This document shows positions 32,506 through 40,617 of a stretch of 40,617 nucleotides of DNA, in pieces. The stretch is from Halieaceae bacterium. GTDB lineage: Bacteria; Pseudomonadota; Gammaproteobacteria; Pseudomonadales; Halieaceae. The stretch covers positions 1-40,617 of the forward strand of contig QOPK01000001.1 in assembly GCA_003331685.1 (NCBI GenBank), read 5' to 3'. Numbering within the stretch: the first letter of the stretch is position 1; each line of letters starts with the position of its first letter. The translations under genes and the position numbers were made by a program. The notes under the pieces are model-generated. The model was given only the letters and a program-made list of their open reading frames with translations, was not told the DNA's origin and searched no databases.

Positions 32506-34245
32506 ATGGCCCGCGCTTTTCAATCGCCCCATTGGACCTTCTTCCCCCTGCGAACTGTGTTAGCAGCGTTAGCGTTGCTGACAGTAGTAGCGCCTACACG
32601 CGCTGAACTGGTGGTCTATACCGCTCAATTGATCCGCACCATGGAGCCCGCCTTGCCGACCGCCACTGCGGTCGCAGTGGAGGATGGATTGATCGTCGCG
32701 GTGGGTAGTGAAGACACGTTGCAACCCCTTATTGAGGCCCGCAACGGCCGGGTCGACCGCCAATTTGCCAACGACACTCTGCTGCCGGGATTCATCGACC
32801 CCCACGTGCACCCCGCCCTGCCCGCAGTGCTCACCCAATTCCCGTTTCTGGCGCCCGATGACTGGTCCCTGCCCACAGGACAATTCCCCGGCGAGACCAC
32901 TCCCGAAGGCTATCGTGCGCGACTGACCGCGCTCGCAACCCAGCACAGCGACCCCACCGTGCCCTTCATTACCTGGGGCTATCACCCCCTCTGGCATGGT
33001 GAGATCTGGCGGGAGGATCTGAACGAGATGTTTGGAGAGCAGCCCGTGATGCTTTGGCATCGCTCCTTCCATGAGCTGATTGGCAACGACGCAGCGTGGG
33101 CTTTGCTGGGAGTGACTGAGGCCGACGCGCAGATGGACGAAGGCGCTAACTGGGCACGAGGCCACTTCTACGAGAATGGCTTGAAGGCCGTGGTGCCCAA
33201 GCTTGGTTTCCTGTTCACACCACAGCGGTTCGGCGGCGGCATGTTTAACTTTCTCGCCATGCTGCATCAGGCTGGTGTCACCACCGCACTGGACATGGGC
33301 ACCGGCATCTTCGGCAATCCCGTCGGCGAGATCGCGGGCGTGCGCGCCGCAGCCAGCGCCTACCCCGTGCCGGTGCGACTCATCCTGACACCGATCATTG
33401 TCGACTTTCTGACCCGCGGGAAAACCCCCGAGGAGGCCTTGGCGGAGATATTGGCATGGCAAGCTGGTAACGACGATCGCGTGATGGTGGGCAACCACTT
33501 CAAACTCATGATCGACGGCGCGATTTTCTCGGGACTCGCCCAGATGGGCCCACCCGGCTATCTCGATGGCCATGAGGGTGTCTGGATGGTGCCGGAGCCC
33601 GTGCTGCGCGCCTATGGAGAGGTGTTTTGGCGCGCCGGATTTCAGCTCCACGCCCACGCCAACGGCGATGCGGCCGTGGATCGATTCCTGAGGCTGATCG
33701 AGGGTCTACAGCAGGACTTCCCGCGCCCGGATCATCGTTCCACCATTGAGCACTTGGCTTACAGCACCGAGCAGCAGAGTGCGCAACTGGCCAAGCTGGG
33801 TGCACAGGCGTCCGTAAATCCGTACTACCATTACATCCTCTCCGAGGCCTACTCCGGAGACTGGCTCGGGCCCGATCGCGCAGCGCAAATGACGCGCCTC
33901 GGGTCGCTTGAGCGCAACGGCGTACCGCTAACGCTCCACTCGGATGCACCCATGGCGCCCCTGTCTCCACTTACCTTAGTTTGGGCCGCGAGTGAACGTG
34001 AGACCATCAGTGGCGCTGAGGGTCTGGAAACAGAGCGTCTCTCCAGGGCCTCCGCACTCAAAGCGGTGACCTCGGGTGCGGCAGCCGTGATGGGCCGTGA
34101 AAATGAAATCGGGTCAATCCGCGCGGGCAAGCGCGCGGACTTCGTCGTGCTCGAGGCCGACCCCATGACCGTGCCGGGTGATGCGCTGCGGCACATCAAA
34201 GTGAAGGCGACGGTGTTTGGGGGGGATCCCTACCCCGCCCCGTAA
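32506..34245 (+). CDS. Exported amidohydrolase (Amidohydro_3 family)
   Basis: 579 residues with a signal peptide (VLAALALLTVVAPTRA). Metal-site motifs of the amidohydrolase superfamily are visible: GFIDPHVHP (HxH), LMIDGAIFSG, HAHANGDAAVD, STIEHLAYST and LHSDAPMAPL. The C-terminal IGSIRAGKRADFVVLEADP is the usual beta-sandwich closure. YtcJ-like enzymes hydrolyse varied amides and related bonds; the substrate is unknown. It follows the M48 gene by 27 bp and may be the last gene of the operon. Its TAA lies directly against the stop codon of the convergent hydrolase gene, with no room for a terminator. Confidence 0.92.
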   Translation: MARAFQSPHWTFFPLRTVLAALALLTVVAPTRAELVVYTAQLIRTMEPALPTATAVAVEDGLIVAVGSEDTLQPLIEARNGRVDRQFANDTLLPGFIDPHVHPALPAVLTQFPFLAPDDWSLPTGQFPGETTPEGYRARLTALATQHSDPTVPFITWGYHPLWHGEIWREDLNEMFGEQPVMLWHRSFHELIGNDAAWALLGVTEADAQMDEGANWARGHFYENGLKAVVPKLGFLFTPQRFGGGMFNFLAMLHQAGVTTALDMGTGIFGNPVGEIAGVRAAASAYPVPVRLILTPIIVDFLTRGKTPEEALAEILAWQAGNDDRVMVGNHFKLMIDGAIFSGLAQMGPPGYLDGHEGVWMVPEPVLRAYGEVFWRAGFQLHAHANGDAAVDRFLRLIEGLQQDFPRPDHRSTIEHLAYSTEQQSAQLAKLGAQASVNPYYHYILSEAYSGDWLGPDRAAQMTRLGSLERNGVPLTLHSDAPMAPLSPLTLVWAASERETISGAEGLETERLSRASALKAVTSGAAAVMGRENEIGSIRAGKRADFVVLEADPMTVPGDALRHIKVKATVFGGDPYPAP

Positions 34246-34896
34246 TCAGCCGTACTGCTTGTCGGCCACAAAGGGGTTGCTGATGCGCTCCTGACCGAAG
34301 GTCGAGTCCGGGCCGTGGCCGGGGACAAAGCGGATGTCGTCACCGATCGGAAAGAGCTTCTCGCGAATCGAGTGAATCAGCTGCTCGTGATTGCCCATGG
34401 GAAAATCGGTGCGCCCGATTGACCCGGCAAAGATCACGTCGCCTACCCAGGCAAGCTGGGTCTCCCGATGCAGGAACACCACATGCCCCGGAGTGTGGCC
34501 CGGGCAATGAATGACCTCCAGCGTCTGCTCGCCTACGGTGACCGTATCGCCATCCTCTAGCCAGCGATCCGGCGTAAAGGGCTCCGCTCTCGGAAAGCCA
34601 GCCATCTCACACCACTCGGGAAGCTTGTCGATCCAGAAGCTGTCACCCTGTTCAGGGCCTTCCATGGGCACCGTCAGTTTCTGACGCAGCACATCCGCCG
34701 CGGCGCAGTGATCCATGTGCCCATGGGTAAGCAGAATTTTTTCTACGGTGGCGTCCATTTTCGTGATGGCCGCCTCGATGCGCTCAATATCGCCGCCCGG
34801 GTCCACAATCGCCGCAAGGCCCGTCGCCTGACACTGGATGATTGAACAGTTCTGTTGGTACTGCGTGACAGGTACGACCTGCACTTTTACGCTCAT
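34246..34896 (-). CDS. Metallo-beta-lactamase-fold hydrolase (GloB/YcbL-like)
   Basis: 216 residues. The metal motif THGHMDHCAA (HxHxDH) is followed by HCPGHTPGHVVF, WVGDVIFAGSIGRTDFP and FVPGHGPDSTFGQER, matching the YcbL-type short glyoxalase-II-like group. It probably hydrolyses a thioester such as S-D-lactoylglutathione, although activity of this subgroup varies. It overlaps the upstream symporter gene by ATGA, so the two are translationally coupled. Confidence 0.92.
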   Translation of the reverse strand: MSVKVQVVPVTQYQQNCSIIQCQATGLAAIVDPGGDIERIEAAITKMDATVEKILLTHGHMDHCAAADVLRQKLTVPMEGPEQGDSFWIDKLPEWCEMAGFPRAEPFTPDRWLEDGDTVTVGEQTLEVIHCPGHTPGHVVFLHRETQLAWVGDVIFAGSIGRTDFPMGNHEQLIHSIREKLFPIGDDIRFVPGHGPDSTFGQERISNPFVADKQYG

Positions 34897-36206
34897 GCGG
34901 CCGCTCCTGTTGTCTGGGGTTCCTCAAGGTCACCGCCATGATCAGCATTGGGGTCGAAGTAGATGTCCTGATCGAGCTGGCCTTCCTGATACGCAACGAT
35001 CGTGGCCACAGTGGCGTCCCCTGTCACATTCACCATAGTACGCACCATGTCGAGGAAACGATCCACGCCGATAATCAGGGCAACTCCCTCCACTGGCAGA
35101 CCCGCTTGCTGCAGCACCAATGCCAGAGTAATCAGCCCGACACCGGGCACCGCTGCGGTACCGATCGATGCCAGGGTCGCAGTCAGCACCACCATGAGGA
35201 TTTGCCCACTGGTCAGATCCACGCCGTAGACCTGAGCGATAAATACGGTTGCTACCCCCTGCATGATGGCGGTGCCGTCCATGTTGACTGTCGCGCCCAG
35301 GGGCACCGAAAAACCGGCGACACTTTTACTCACGCCTAGACGCTTCTCCACCGTGCGCAGGGTAATCGGCAGCGTGGCACCGGAGGACGCCGTCGAGAAC
35401 GCAAACGCCCACACCCGGCGCATTTTTCGCAGTAGCACCGCCGGGCTCAGACCAGTCAAGGCCCTGAGCAGGCTCGTGTACACCACCAAGCCATGGAACA
35501 GGAGTACGCCAAGCAGGGTAAAGAAGTAGGCCGCCAGATCAACAATAGTGCCAAAACCCATCGTCGCGAACAGCTTGGTCAATAGCGCAAACACGCCATA
35601 GGGCGCGAGCTCGATAAGGACCCCTACCATCTTCATCACAATCACTTCCATGTCGCGGAACCAATTTGCGATGCGCTCTCCCGCGTCGCCCGCCCGGGTC
35701 AGGGCAAATCCCACCAACAGGGCGAACACGATCACCTGAAGCATTTGGCCTTCGGCCATGGCTTTGAATGGGTTGCTGGGGAAGATATTCACCAGCGTAT
35801 CGGTCAGAGGAGGCGGCGTCTTAGCCTCATAGCCCGCCGAGGCTATGGCCTCAACACCCTTACCGGGACCAATCAGCAGCGCTGCACTCAGGCCAAGCGT
35901 GACCGCCACACAGGTAGTAAATAAGTAGAGGCCGATGGTACGGCCCGCAATGGAACCCATCCGAGAGCTGGCGCCAAGTGAACTCATGCCACAGATGAGC
36001 GACACCATGACCAGCGGCACGACCAGCAGCTTTAACGACGCGATGAAGATTCTGCCTACAACATCGAACAAGCCAAGGATCAAGCCATTCTCGATAAACA
36101 CGTGCAGCTCTCCCGCGGGATCCAGCGCGCCCATGAGCCACTCGAGCAGTGAACCGAGGGCAATACCCGCCACCATGGCAAGCAAGATGCGATTGGTCAG
36201 GGACAT
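34893..36206 (-). CDS. Dicarboxylate/glutamate:cation symporter (DAACS family)
   Basis: 437 residues, eight transmembrane helices plus two re-entrant loops. Signature motifs: SSGATLPITLRTVEK (the serine-rich hairpin) and ATVNMDGTAIMQG (NMDGT), typical of GltP/GltT/DctA transporters. It takes up C4-dicarboxylates or acidic amino acids with Na+ or H+. Which of these cannot be decided from sequence. It follows the Kazal-like lipoprotein gene by one base. Confidence 0.95.
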   Translation of the reverse strand: MSLTNRILLAMVAGIALGSLLEWLMGALDPAGELHVFIENGLILGLFDVVGRIFIASLKLLVVPLVMVSLICGMSSLGASSRMGSIAGRTIGLYLFTTCVAVTLGLSAALLIGPGKGVEAIASAGYEAKTPPPLTDTLVNIFPSNPFKAMAEGQMLQVIVFALLVGFALTRAGDAGERIANWFRDMEVIVMKMVGVLIELAPYGVFALLTKLFATMGFGTIVDLAAYFFTLLGVLLFHGLVVYTSLLRALTGLSPAVLLRKMRRVWAFAFSTASSGATLPITLRTVEKRLGVSKSVAGFSVPLGATVNMDGTAIMQGVATVFIAQVYGVDLTSGQILMVVLTATLASIGTAAVPGVGLITLALVLQQAGLPVEGVALIIGVDRFLDMVRTMVNVTGDATVATIVAYQEGQLDQDIYFDPNADHGGDLEEPQTTGAAA

Positions 36207-36207
36207 A

Positions 36208-36480
36208 CTATTCCTCGCAGGTTTCAGGGTGCCACGCGGTCACGGTCACATCGGCGCAGGCATTACAGGCTGAGGCGTAATCAGCGACCTCACCCGTGCT
36301 CCGCCGGGCACAGACCGGGTCATAAATCATGGTGCATACCTTGGGTCGCTCAGCGTCGCAGACCTGCCAGCCGCTACCAGCGGTTGGCTCACCGTCGCGG
36401 CTGGGCGTTAAGGCATTGCACCCCGCCAATAGGATTGGCAGCAGTGTTAGAAAAAAAAGGGGCAACCGACTGATACGCAT
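36208..36480 (-). CDS. Small lipoprotein with Kazal-like domain
   Basis: 90 residues. The lipobox is LLAGC with Cys21 and Asn at +2, so outer-membrane. The mature part has six cysteines in Kazal spacing: C, then C-x7-C-x10-Y-x3-C-x2-C-x12-C, including CTMIYDPVC and ASACNAC. Kazal domains inhibit serine proteases in animals; bacterial versions are known but mostly unstudied. It is followed by the symporter gene after one base, so it may be part of the same transcript, though no functional link is obvious. Confidence 0.85.
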   Translation of the reverse strand: MRISRLPLFFLTLLPILLAGCNALTPSRDGEPTAGSGWQVCDAERPKVCTMIYDPVCARRSTGEVADYASACNACADVTVTAWHPETCEE

Positions 36481-36524
36481 CGCGCCATTGTAGGGAATCG
36501 CCCCCGCAATGCACCCCCGGTATG

Positions 36525-37547
36525 TCAGACCAACGAATCTCGCCGCGCAACCAACGCATCGATGCGCGCATTTAAGGCTGACGATGCCTGCGCGACACGG
36601 AGCGATGCACAGGCGCGAGCGAGGCGTTCGGTGGCTTCCGCCGTCATGCCCGGCACCTGCTCAGCAATGCCCTTCATGTCGTCGAGCCGACCCCAGCAGT
36701 TGAGTGCAATATCACACCCCGCCGCCAACACCGCTGCAGCGCGGGCCGGAATGTCCCCGGACAGGGCCTTCATATTCAGATCATCGCTAATCAGCAGCCC
36801 GTCGAAGCCGATGCACTGGCGGATTTGTTCCTGAATCACTGTGGGAGAGACACTGGCGCAATGTTCAGCATCCCACGCCTCGTAGATGACATGGGCGGTC
36901 ATAGCCATAGTTGCATCAGCCAACTCGGCAAAGGGCAAACAGTCCGCGGCCAGATCACTTTCACTCGCTGTCACCCGCGGCAGAGATTCGTGGGAATCAC
37001 TGAGTGCCCGACCATGACCGGGAATATGCTTGATGACGCCGGCTACACCCGCGACCTGCAGCCCGGCCAGACAGGCCTGCCCCAGTGTGGCCACTGTCTC
37101 GGGCGCCCGCGCAAAGGCGCGATCCCCGATGATGTCGTGAGCGTCGGGCTGGGGCACGTCGAGCACGGGCGCACAGGTGACATTGATCCCCACTGCCGCC
37201 AGCTCCAGTCCCAACGCTTCGTAATTGCATTGCACCCTGGCGATCGCGCGATCGAGGTCTTTCGACGACAGCGAATCGGATAAGCCGGCCAATGCCGCCG
37301 CCGCGGGCCAAACCCGCCAACGTGGTGGACCAAGCCGAGCGATGCGCCCTCCCTCCTGGTCTATCAGTATAGGCAAGTCGTCTCGCCCAGCCAGATTACG
37401 CAGGGAGTCAGTCAAGGCACGCAGCTGCTGGGGGTTCTCGATATTGCGAGCAAAAAGAATGTAACCCGCGGGGCTCGCGTCCCTGAAAAACGCCTGTTCG
37501 TTTTGCGTCAGGCACGGCCCGGACAGACCAAAGATCACGGGTAGCAT
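36525..37547 (-). CDS. nagZ: Beta-N-acetylhexosaminidase NagZ
   Basis: 340 residues from the ATG at 37545-37547; upstream in-frame codons lie in the phosphatase gene. Family motifs: GPCLTQNEQAFF, GYILFARNIENPQQL, LIDQEGGRIARL, the catalytic KHIPGHGRALSDSHE, and LLISDDLNMKAL. This cytoplasmic glycoside hydrolase family 3 enzyme removes GlcNAc from GlcNAc-1,6-anhydroMurNAc peptides during peptidoglycan recycling. Its ATG overlaps the upstream stop codon (TGATG). Confidence 0.96.
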   Translation of the reverse strand: MLPVIFGLSGPCLTQNEQAFFRDASPAGYILFARNIENPQQLRALTDSLRNLAGRDDLPILIDQEGGRIARLGPPRWRVWPAAAALAGLSDSLSSKDLDRAIARVQCNYEALGLELAAVGINVTCAPVLDVPQPDAHDIIGDRAFARAPETVATLGQACLAGLQVAGVAGVIKHIPGHGRALSDSHESLPRVTASESDLAADCLPFAELADATMAMTAHVIYEAWDAEHCASVSPTVIQEQIRQCIGFDGLLISDDLNMKALSGDIPARAAAVLAAGCDIALNCWGRLDDMKGIAEQVPGMTAEATERLARACASLRVAQASSALNARIDALVARRDSLV

Positions 37548-38059
37548 CAGTCTGCGCCCTCCAGCTCTTTGGGGAAGAGAAGATAAACCAGCTCTCCCTG
37601 CCCCTCCGACCCCGCGGCCTGCGACCAATTGTCTATCGGGAGCATCAGCTCCGCCCAGCCCGCTGTGGGCAAATTCTCTAATGTGCCAGGGCCTACAAAG
37701 TAGTTAATGAGATCGGTAAAAGCGGGATTGTGGCCAACCATCGCCAGGCGCTCTAGATCATCGGTCTGCAGCGAGATCCAGTCGAGCACCTCTCGATAAT
37801 CAAAGGTGTAGAGCGCCTGGGTGGTCACACCGTGCTGCTTTTTAAGCCCCTTCCAATTTTTCTGCACGGCGCGAAATGTTTGTTGGGCCCGCTCGGCAGG
37901 ACTCACATGAAAAGTCATGGGCACCAAGCGAGTGCCGAGTGCTTCACCCATGCGGGGTGCATCGCGACGCCCTCGTCCATTCAATGGTCGCTCGCCATCA
38001 CTCAAAGCCGGGTCATCCCAGCTCGATTTAGCGTGTCGTAGCAAATAGAGGTTCTTCAC
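37547..38059 (-). CDS. SixA-like histidine phosphatase
   Basis: 170 residues. The N-terminal YLLRHAKSSWDDP is the catalytic RHA motif of the branch used by SixA-type histidine phosphatases, with MVGHNPAF later carrying the second His. SixA acts on phosphohistidine proteins in E. coli; here the substrate is unknown. The upstream LOG-family gene ends 24 bp away, and nagZ follows with a one-base overlap. Confidence 0.9.
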   Translation of the reverse strand: MKNLYLLRHAKSSWDDPALSDGERPLNGRGRRDAPRMGEALGTRLVPMTFHVSPAERAQQTFRAVQKNWKGLKKQHGVTTQALYTFDYREVLDWISLQTDDLERLAMVGHNPAFTDLINYFVGPGTLENLPTAGWAELMLPIDNWSQAAGSEGQGELVYLLFPKELEGAD

Positions 38060-38083
38060 GCGCGCTTCCTTTGAGACACCCGC

Positions 38084-38749
38084 CTATTCAGCATACCGGC
38101 TCATCAGATCGGCTGCAGCCTCGGCACCCAGCAGCACGTCCAGTGCAGCCTTCTCATCGTCGACCACGTCAATGAAATCAGTGTTGTGCAGGTCGATCAA
38201 CTGCCGGGACCCCAGCTGCTCGGTGAACCAGGTCAGCAAACCTGACCAGAACGTGCTGTCGACCAACACCATGGGGTGACGAGCGCCACGATCCGTATGA
38301 AAGGCGACCAACAGTTCCAGCAATTCATCGGTGGTACCAAAACCGCCAGGAAAGATGACGAAGCCTCGGGAATAGCGAGTGAGCATCAGCTTACGGGTTG
38401 AAAAATGGTGGAAGTGCAGTCGATGTGTCAGATGCGGATTGGGTGTTTGCTCATAGGGCAGCTCGATATTAAGCCCTACCGAAATGCCATCCGCCTCACG
38501 CGCCCCTCGATTCACCGCTTCCATGATGCCGGGCCCTCCGCCCGTTAGCACGGGCAGACCGGCGCGGCCCAGCCAGGTGCCTAAGCGCCAGGCGCACTGG
38601 TAGGCCGCATCATCAGGCGCTGTGCGCGCACTGCCAAACACCGTGACGCCCCGGGGTAAGTCCCTTAATAAAGTGGTGGCTGCGGATAAATCTCTCTGTA
38701 TCTGCGCCAGCAGATGGGCATCTCGATCGGACTGATTGAGTTTAGGCAT
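38084..38749 (-). CDS. LOG-family protein (TIGR00730-like Rossmann fold)
   Basis: 221 residues from the ATG at 38747-38749; longer upstream codons lie inside tyrS. Motifs: [25 protein letters not shown] and the family signature [12 protein letters not shown]. Related proteins are cytokinin riboside monophosphate phosphoribohydrolases or nucleotide hydrolases; the role in bacteria like this one is not settled. It overlaps the end of tyrS by eight bases. Confidence 0.92.
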   Translation of the reverse strand: MPKLNQSDRDAHLLAQIQRDLSAATTLLRDLPRGVTVFGSARTAPDDAAYQCAWRLGTWLGRAGLPVLTGGGPGIMEAVNRGAREADGISVGLNIELPYEQTPNPHLTHRLHFHHFSTRKLMLTRYSRGFVIFPGGFGTTDELLELLVAFHTDRGARHPMVLVDSTFWSGLLTWFTEQLGSRQLIDLHNTDFIDVVDDEKAALDVLLGAEAAADLMSRYAE

Positions 38750-40034
38750 CCTTAAAAAGGAGGTGGTACTTCTTTTTGCCAAAACGCACGAGGAAGAACC
38801 GGCCATGCAGGGCTCGCTGCGGCGCCAGCGCTTCCTCACAGGTAACGGTCGGCCCGCCTGTCACAGGCTGTCCATTCACCAAAACGGCCTCGCGCGCCAG
38901 CGCATCCTTGATTTGCTTACCCGCCGCGACGCCGACCTGCGCCAACAGCTGGGTGAATGTCGGCGGCACGTCGCTCATATTGATCTGCTCAGCGGGGAGT
39001 CCATCCATCGCCAACTGCTCAAGATCCGCCTCGCCCAACGCGCTCGGATCCCCTGAGAACAGCGCCTCGGTGATGCGCTCGGCCGCACTCAGTCCGGCTT
39101 CACCGTGTACCAGTCGGGTCACCTCTCGCGCCAGAATCTGCTGCGCCTCGGGCCGGCCCGCACGCTCCGCATCGGCCTGCTCAATCGCCGTGATCTCGTC
39201 AATGGGCAAGAAAGTGAAGTAGCGCAGAAAGCGGTAAACATCGGCATCGGCCGTCCCCAACCAGAATTGATAGAAGGCATAGGGCGAGGTGCGATTGGCG
39301 TCGAGCCAAATGGTGCCGGACTCGGTTTTACCGAACTTTGTGCCATCGGCTTTGGTCACGAGAGGCAGCGTTAAGCCAAAGACCTGTGCACCATGCAGAC
39401 GGCGTGTCAGATCGATCCCGCCCGTAATGTTGCCCCACTGATCGGAACCCCCGATCTGCAGGCCACAGCCATGCAACCGGTAGAGCTCTGAAAAATCGAA
39501 GGACTGCAGGATCATATAGCTAAATTCAGTGAAGCTGATGCCGGCTCCCTCGCGGTCTAGCCGCTGGCGAACCGACTCTTTCCCGATCATATTATTCACT
39601 GAAAAATGCTTGCCAACGTCGCGGAGAAAATCGAGCACATCAACGTTGGCTGTCCAATCCAGGTTGTTCACCACCAGCGCCGGGTCATCGCCGTCAAAAT
39701 CAATAAACTGGCTGACCTGCTCACGTATTTTCTCGACCCAGCCACCCACGACCTCCGGGGTATTCAACTGTCGCTCCGCGGCCTTGAAGCTGGGGTCACC
39801 AATCAAACCCGTAGCGCCACCCACCAATGCAATGGGGCGGTGACCGGCCTCCTGAAAGCGCCGCAGTACAAGTAGCGGGACCAGCGAACCAATGTGCAGA
39901 CTATCGGCGGTCGGATCAAATCCACAGTAGAGGGTGCGCGGCTCTGCGGAGAGCCACTCCACAATCGCATCCTCACCCGCAATCTGGAAAACCAGGTCGC
40001 GCGCGCGCAGGTCATCTAATAGTTCGCTGGGCAT
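38742..40034 (-). CDS. tyrS: Tyrosyl-tRNA synthetase
   Basis: 430 residues. The class I motifs are HIGSLVPLL (HIGH) and the KFGKTESG loop (the KMSKS counterpart). Also present are [23 protein letters not shown] (tyrosine and ATP site) and a C-terminal S4-like domain ([16 protein letters not shown]). The enzyme charges tRNA-Tyr. It is divergent from the M23 peptidase gene, the arrangement seen in Pseudomonas and relatives. Confidence 0.97.
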   Translation of the reverse strand: MPSELLDDLRARDLVFQIAGEDAIVEWLSAEPRTLYCGFDPTADSLHIGSLVPLLVLRRFQEAGHRPIALVGGATGLIGDPSFKAAERQLNTPEVVGGWVEKIREQVSQFIDFDGDDPALVVNNLDWTANVDVLDFLRDVGKHFSVNNMIGKESVRQRLDREGAGISFTEFSYMILQSFDFSELYRLHGCGLQIGGSDQWGNITGGIDLTRRLHGAQVFGLTLPLVTKADGTKFGKTESGTIWLDANRTSPYAFYQFWLGTADADVYRFLRYFTFLPIDEITAIEQADAERAGRPEAQQILAREVTRLVHGEAGLSAAERITEALFSGDPSALGEADLEQLAMDGLPAEQINMSDVPPTFTQLLAQVGVAAGKQIKDALAREAVLVNGQPVTGGPTVTCEEALAPQRALHGRFFLVRFGKKKYHLLFKDA

Positions 40035-40182
40035 AATCGGCAGTGTGCTCTTTGCAAAAGCGGCGTTAATTTGAGTTAAATCAGTGTGATGTCGGAGTAT
40101 CCCATAAACCGCAGGTCATGGGACCGGCAGCAATTCCGTATCGACCGCCGCCAGCGCTACCCGAAGCGGCGATCGGGCCGTA

Positions 40183-40188
40183 TATAAT
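40183..40188 (+). promoter_or_regulatory. Candidate -10 element for the M23 peptidase gene
   Basis: A perfect TATAAT lies 31 bp upstream of the ATG in the 185-bp tyrS-M23 divergent gap. The -35 region is weak (CCCGAA at about 17 bp spacing). The rest of the gap shows no hairpin or open reading frame. Confidence 0.55.
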
Positions 40189-40219
40189 GACGAGCACGCC
40201 AGCGCTACGATGAACCGTC

Positions 40220-40617
40220 ATGCCGCGTAAACCTGCCCCTCGAGGGGCTACACCGCTGACTTTGCCCGAGACGCCACTGCATCGTCGTCCGCTGATCTGG
40301 ATGACGATGGTAGGCGCACTGTTACTGATAATGGGCTTGTCGTTGTCGAAGCCCGAGAAGATCGACGCGCCGATCGCCAAGGCGGAGAGTGATACAACCG
40401 GATCAGCCACAGAGTCGATGGCGGCCGAGGCACCGACGCTCGAGGGTATCGAGGAAAAGGTACCCGAGCCTCCCTGGCAAGATTTTACCGTGGGGGATGG
40501 CGATAACCTGAGCTTGATTTTCAATCGCGCCGGCTTCACCGATACAGATCTATATCGCGTGGCGCGCGAGAACGACGAACGTTCCCTCAGACGGATCTAC
40601 CCCGGAGAGACCATCGG
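40220..40617 (+). CDS. M23-type peptidoglycan endopeptidase, N-terminal part (runs off the window)
   Basis: 132 codons are visible. The ATG at 40220 is preferred, because the ATG at 40210 leads to a stop after six codons. A transmembrane segment (about 27-46, LIWMTMVGALLLIMGLSL) follows a basic tail, then an acidic linker and the start of an OapA/LysM-like module (FTVGDGDNLSLIFNRAGF). This is the N-terminal plan of MepM/YebA-type D,D-endopeptidases that cut peptidoglycan crosslinks; the LytM/M23 catalytic domain should lie beyond the window. The position divergent from tyrS supports this. Confidence 0.85.
   Translation, partial: MPRKPAPRGATPLTLPETPLHRRPLIWMTMVGALLLIMGLSLSKPEKIDAPIAKAESDTTGSATESMAAEAPTLEGIEEKVPEPPWQDFTVGDGDNLSLIFNRAGFTDTDLYRVARENDERSLRRIYPGETI

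Noticed and set aside
32569..33657. Long reverse-strand open frame (362 codons) opposite the amidohydrolase
   Set aside because: The forward frame has complete amidohydrolase motifs. The reverse frame has no domain, no ribosome-binding site and a composition typical of an antisense shadow in GC-rich DNA.
40081..40539. Reverse open frame of 152 codons at the right end
   Set aside because: It is antisense to the M23 peptidase start, which has a promoter, membrane helix and an OapA/LysM-like module.

Overview
The window reads as a GC-rich chromosomal segment of a gammaproteobacterium. The clues are a tsaE-amidase-mutL-miaA block divergent from queG, orn beside rsgA and psd, an RNase II-type rnb, and tyrS divergent from an M23 endopeptidase gene. 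MutL carries a nicking-endonuclease motif, as in Pseudomonas-like rather than enterobacterial lineages. A marine Halieaceae/OM60-type organism is my best guess, but it rests on general resemblance only. No rRNA, tRNA, CRISPR array, insertion sequence, prophage or pseudogene was recognised.

Layout. (1) 1-16413 is mostly housekeeping: tRNA modification (miaA, tsaE, queG), mismatch repair (mutL), cell-wall amidase, RNA turnover (orn, rnb), ribosome maturation (rsgA), phospholipid synthesis (psd), a PhoH-like ATPase, cinA, pdxH and a periplasmic gamma-glutamyltransferase closed by a strong bidirectional terminator. A predicted outer-membrane protein of unknown role lies at 7459-8538. (2) 16499-17293 is an acyl-CoA thioesterase-like gene. 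(3) 17431-31038 is a tightly packed run of 12 same-strand genes, most with overlapping or nearly overlapping start and stop codons. It probably continues into an M48 metalloprotease (31042-32478) and an exported amidohydrolase (32506-34245). (4) 34246-40034 is a reverse-strand block: metallo-beta-lactamase-fold hydrolase, dicarboxylate/glutamate symporter, Kazal-like lipoprotein, nagZ, a SixA-like phosphatase, a LOG-family protein and tyrS. (5) 40220 to the end is the start of an M23 peptidase gene.

The 17431-31038 cluster is the highlight. It encodes a MotA/TolQ/ExbB-type proton-channel protein and two proteins whose only membrane helix carries an ExbD-like F-L-D motif joined through a coiled coil to a periplasmic von Willebrand A (VWA) domain. 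It also encodes a periplasmic protein with a TonB-like C-terminus, two single-pass inner-membrane proteins sharing an ATTFEP motif in their cytoplasmic tails (one helical-repeat, one with five PEGA-like repeats plus a cysteine-less formylglycine-generating-enzyme fold), four lipoproteins predicted to reach the outer membrane, a small exported protein and a cytoplasmic protein resembling a degenerate actin/Hsp70-fold ATPase. Together these suggest a proton-motive-force-driven envelope-spanning machine, analogous in logic to TolQRA, Agl-Glt or GldJ/K-GldLM but with VWA domains where ExbD/MotB-type partners have other periplasmic domains. Its function cannot be read from the sequence.
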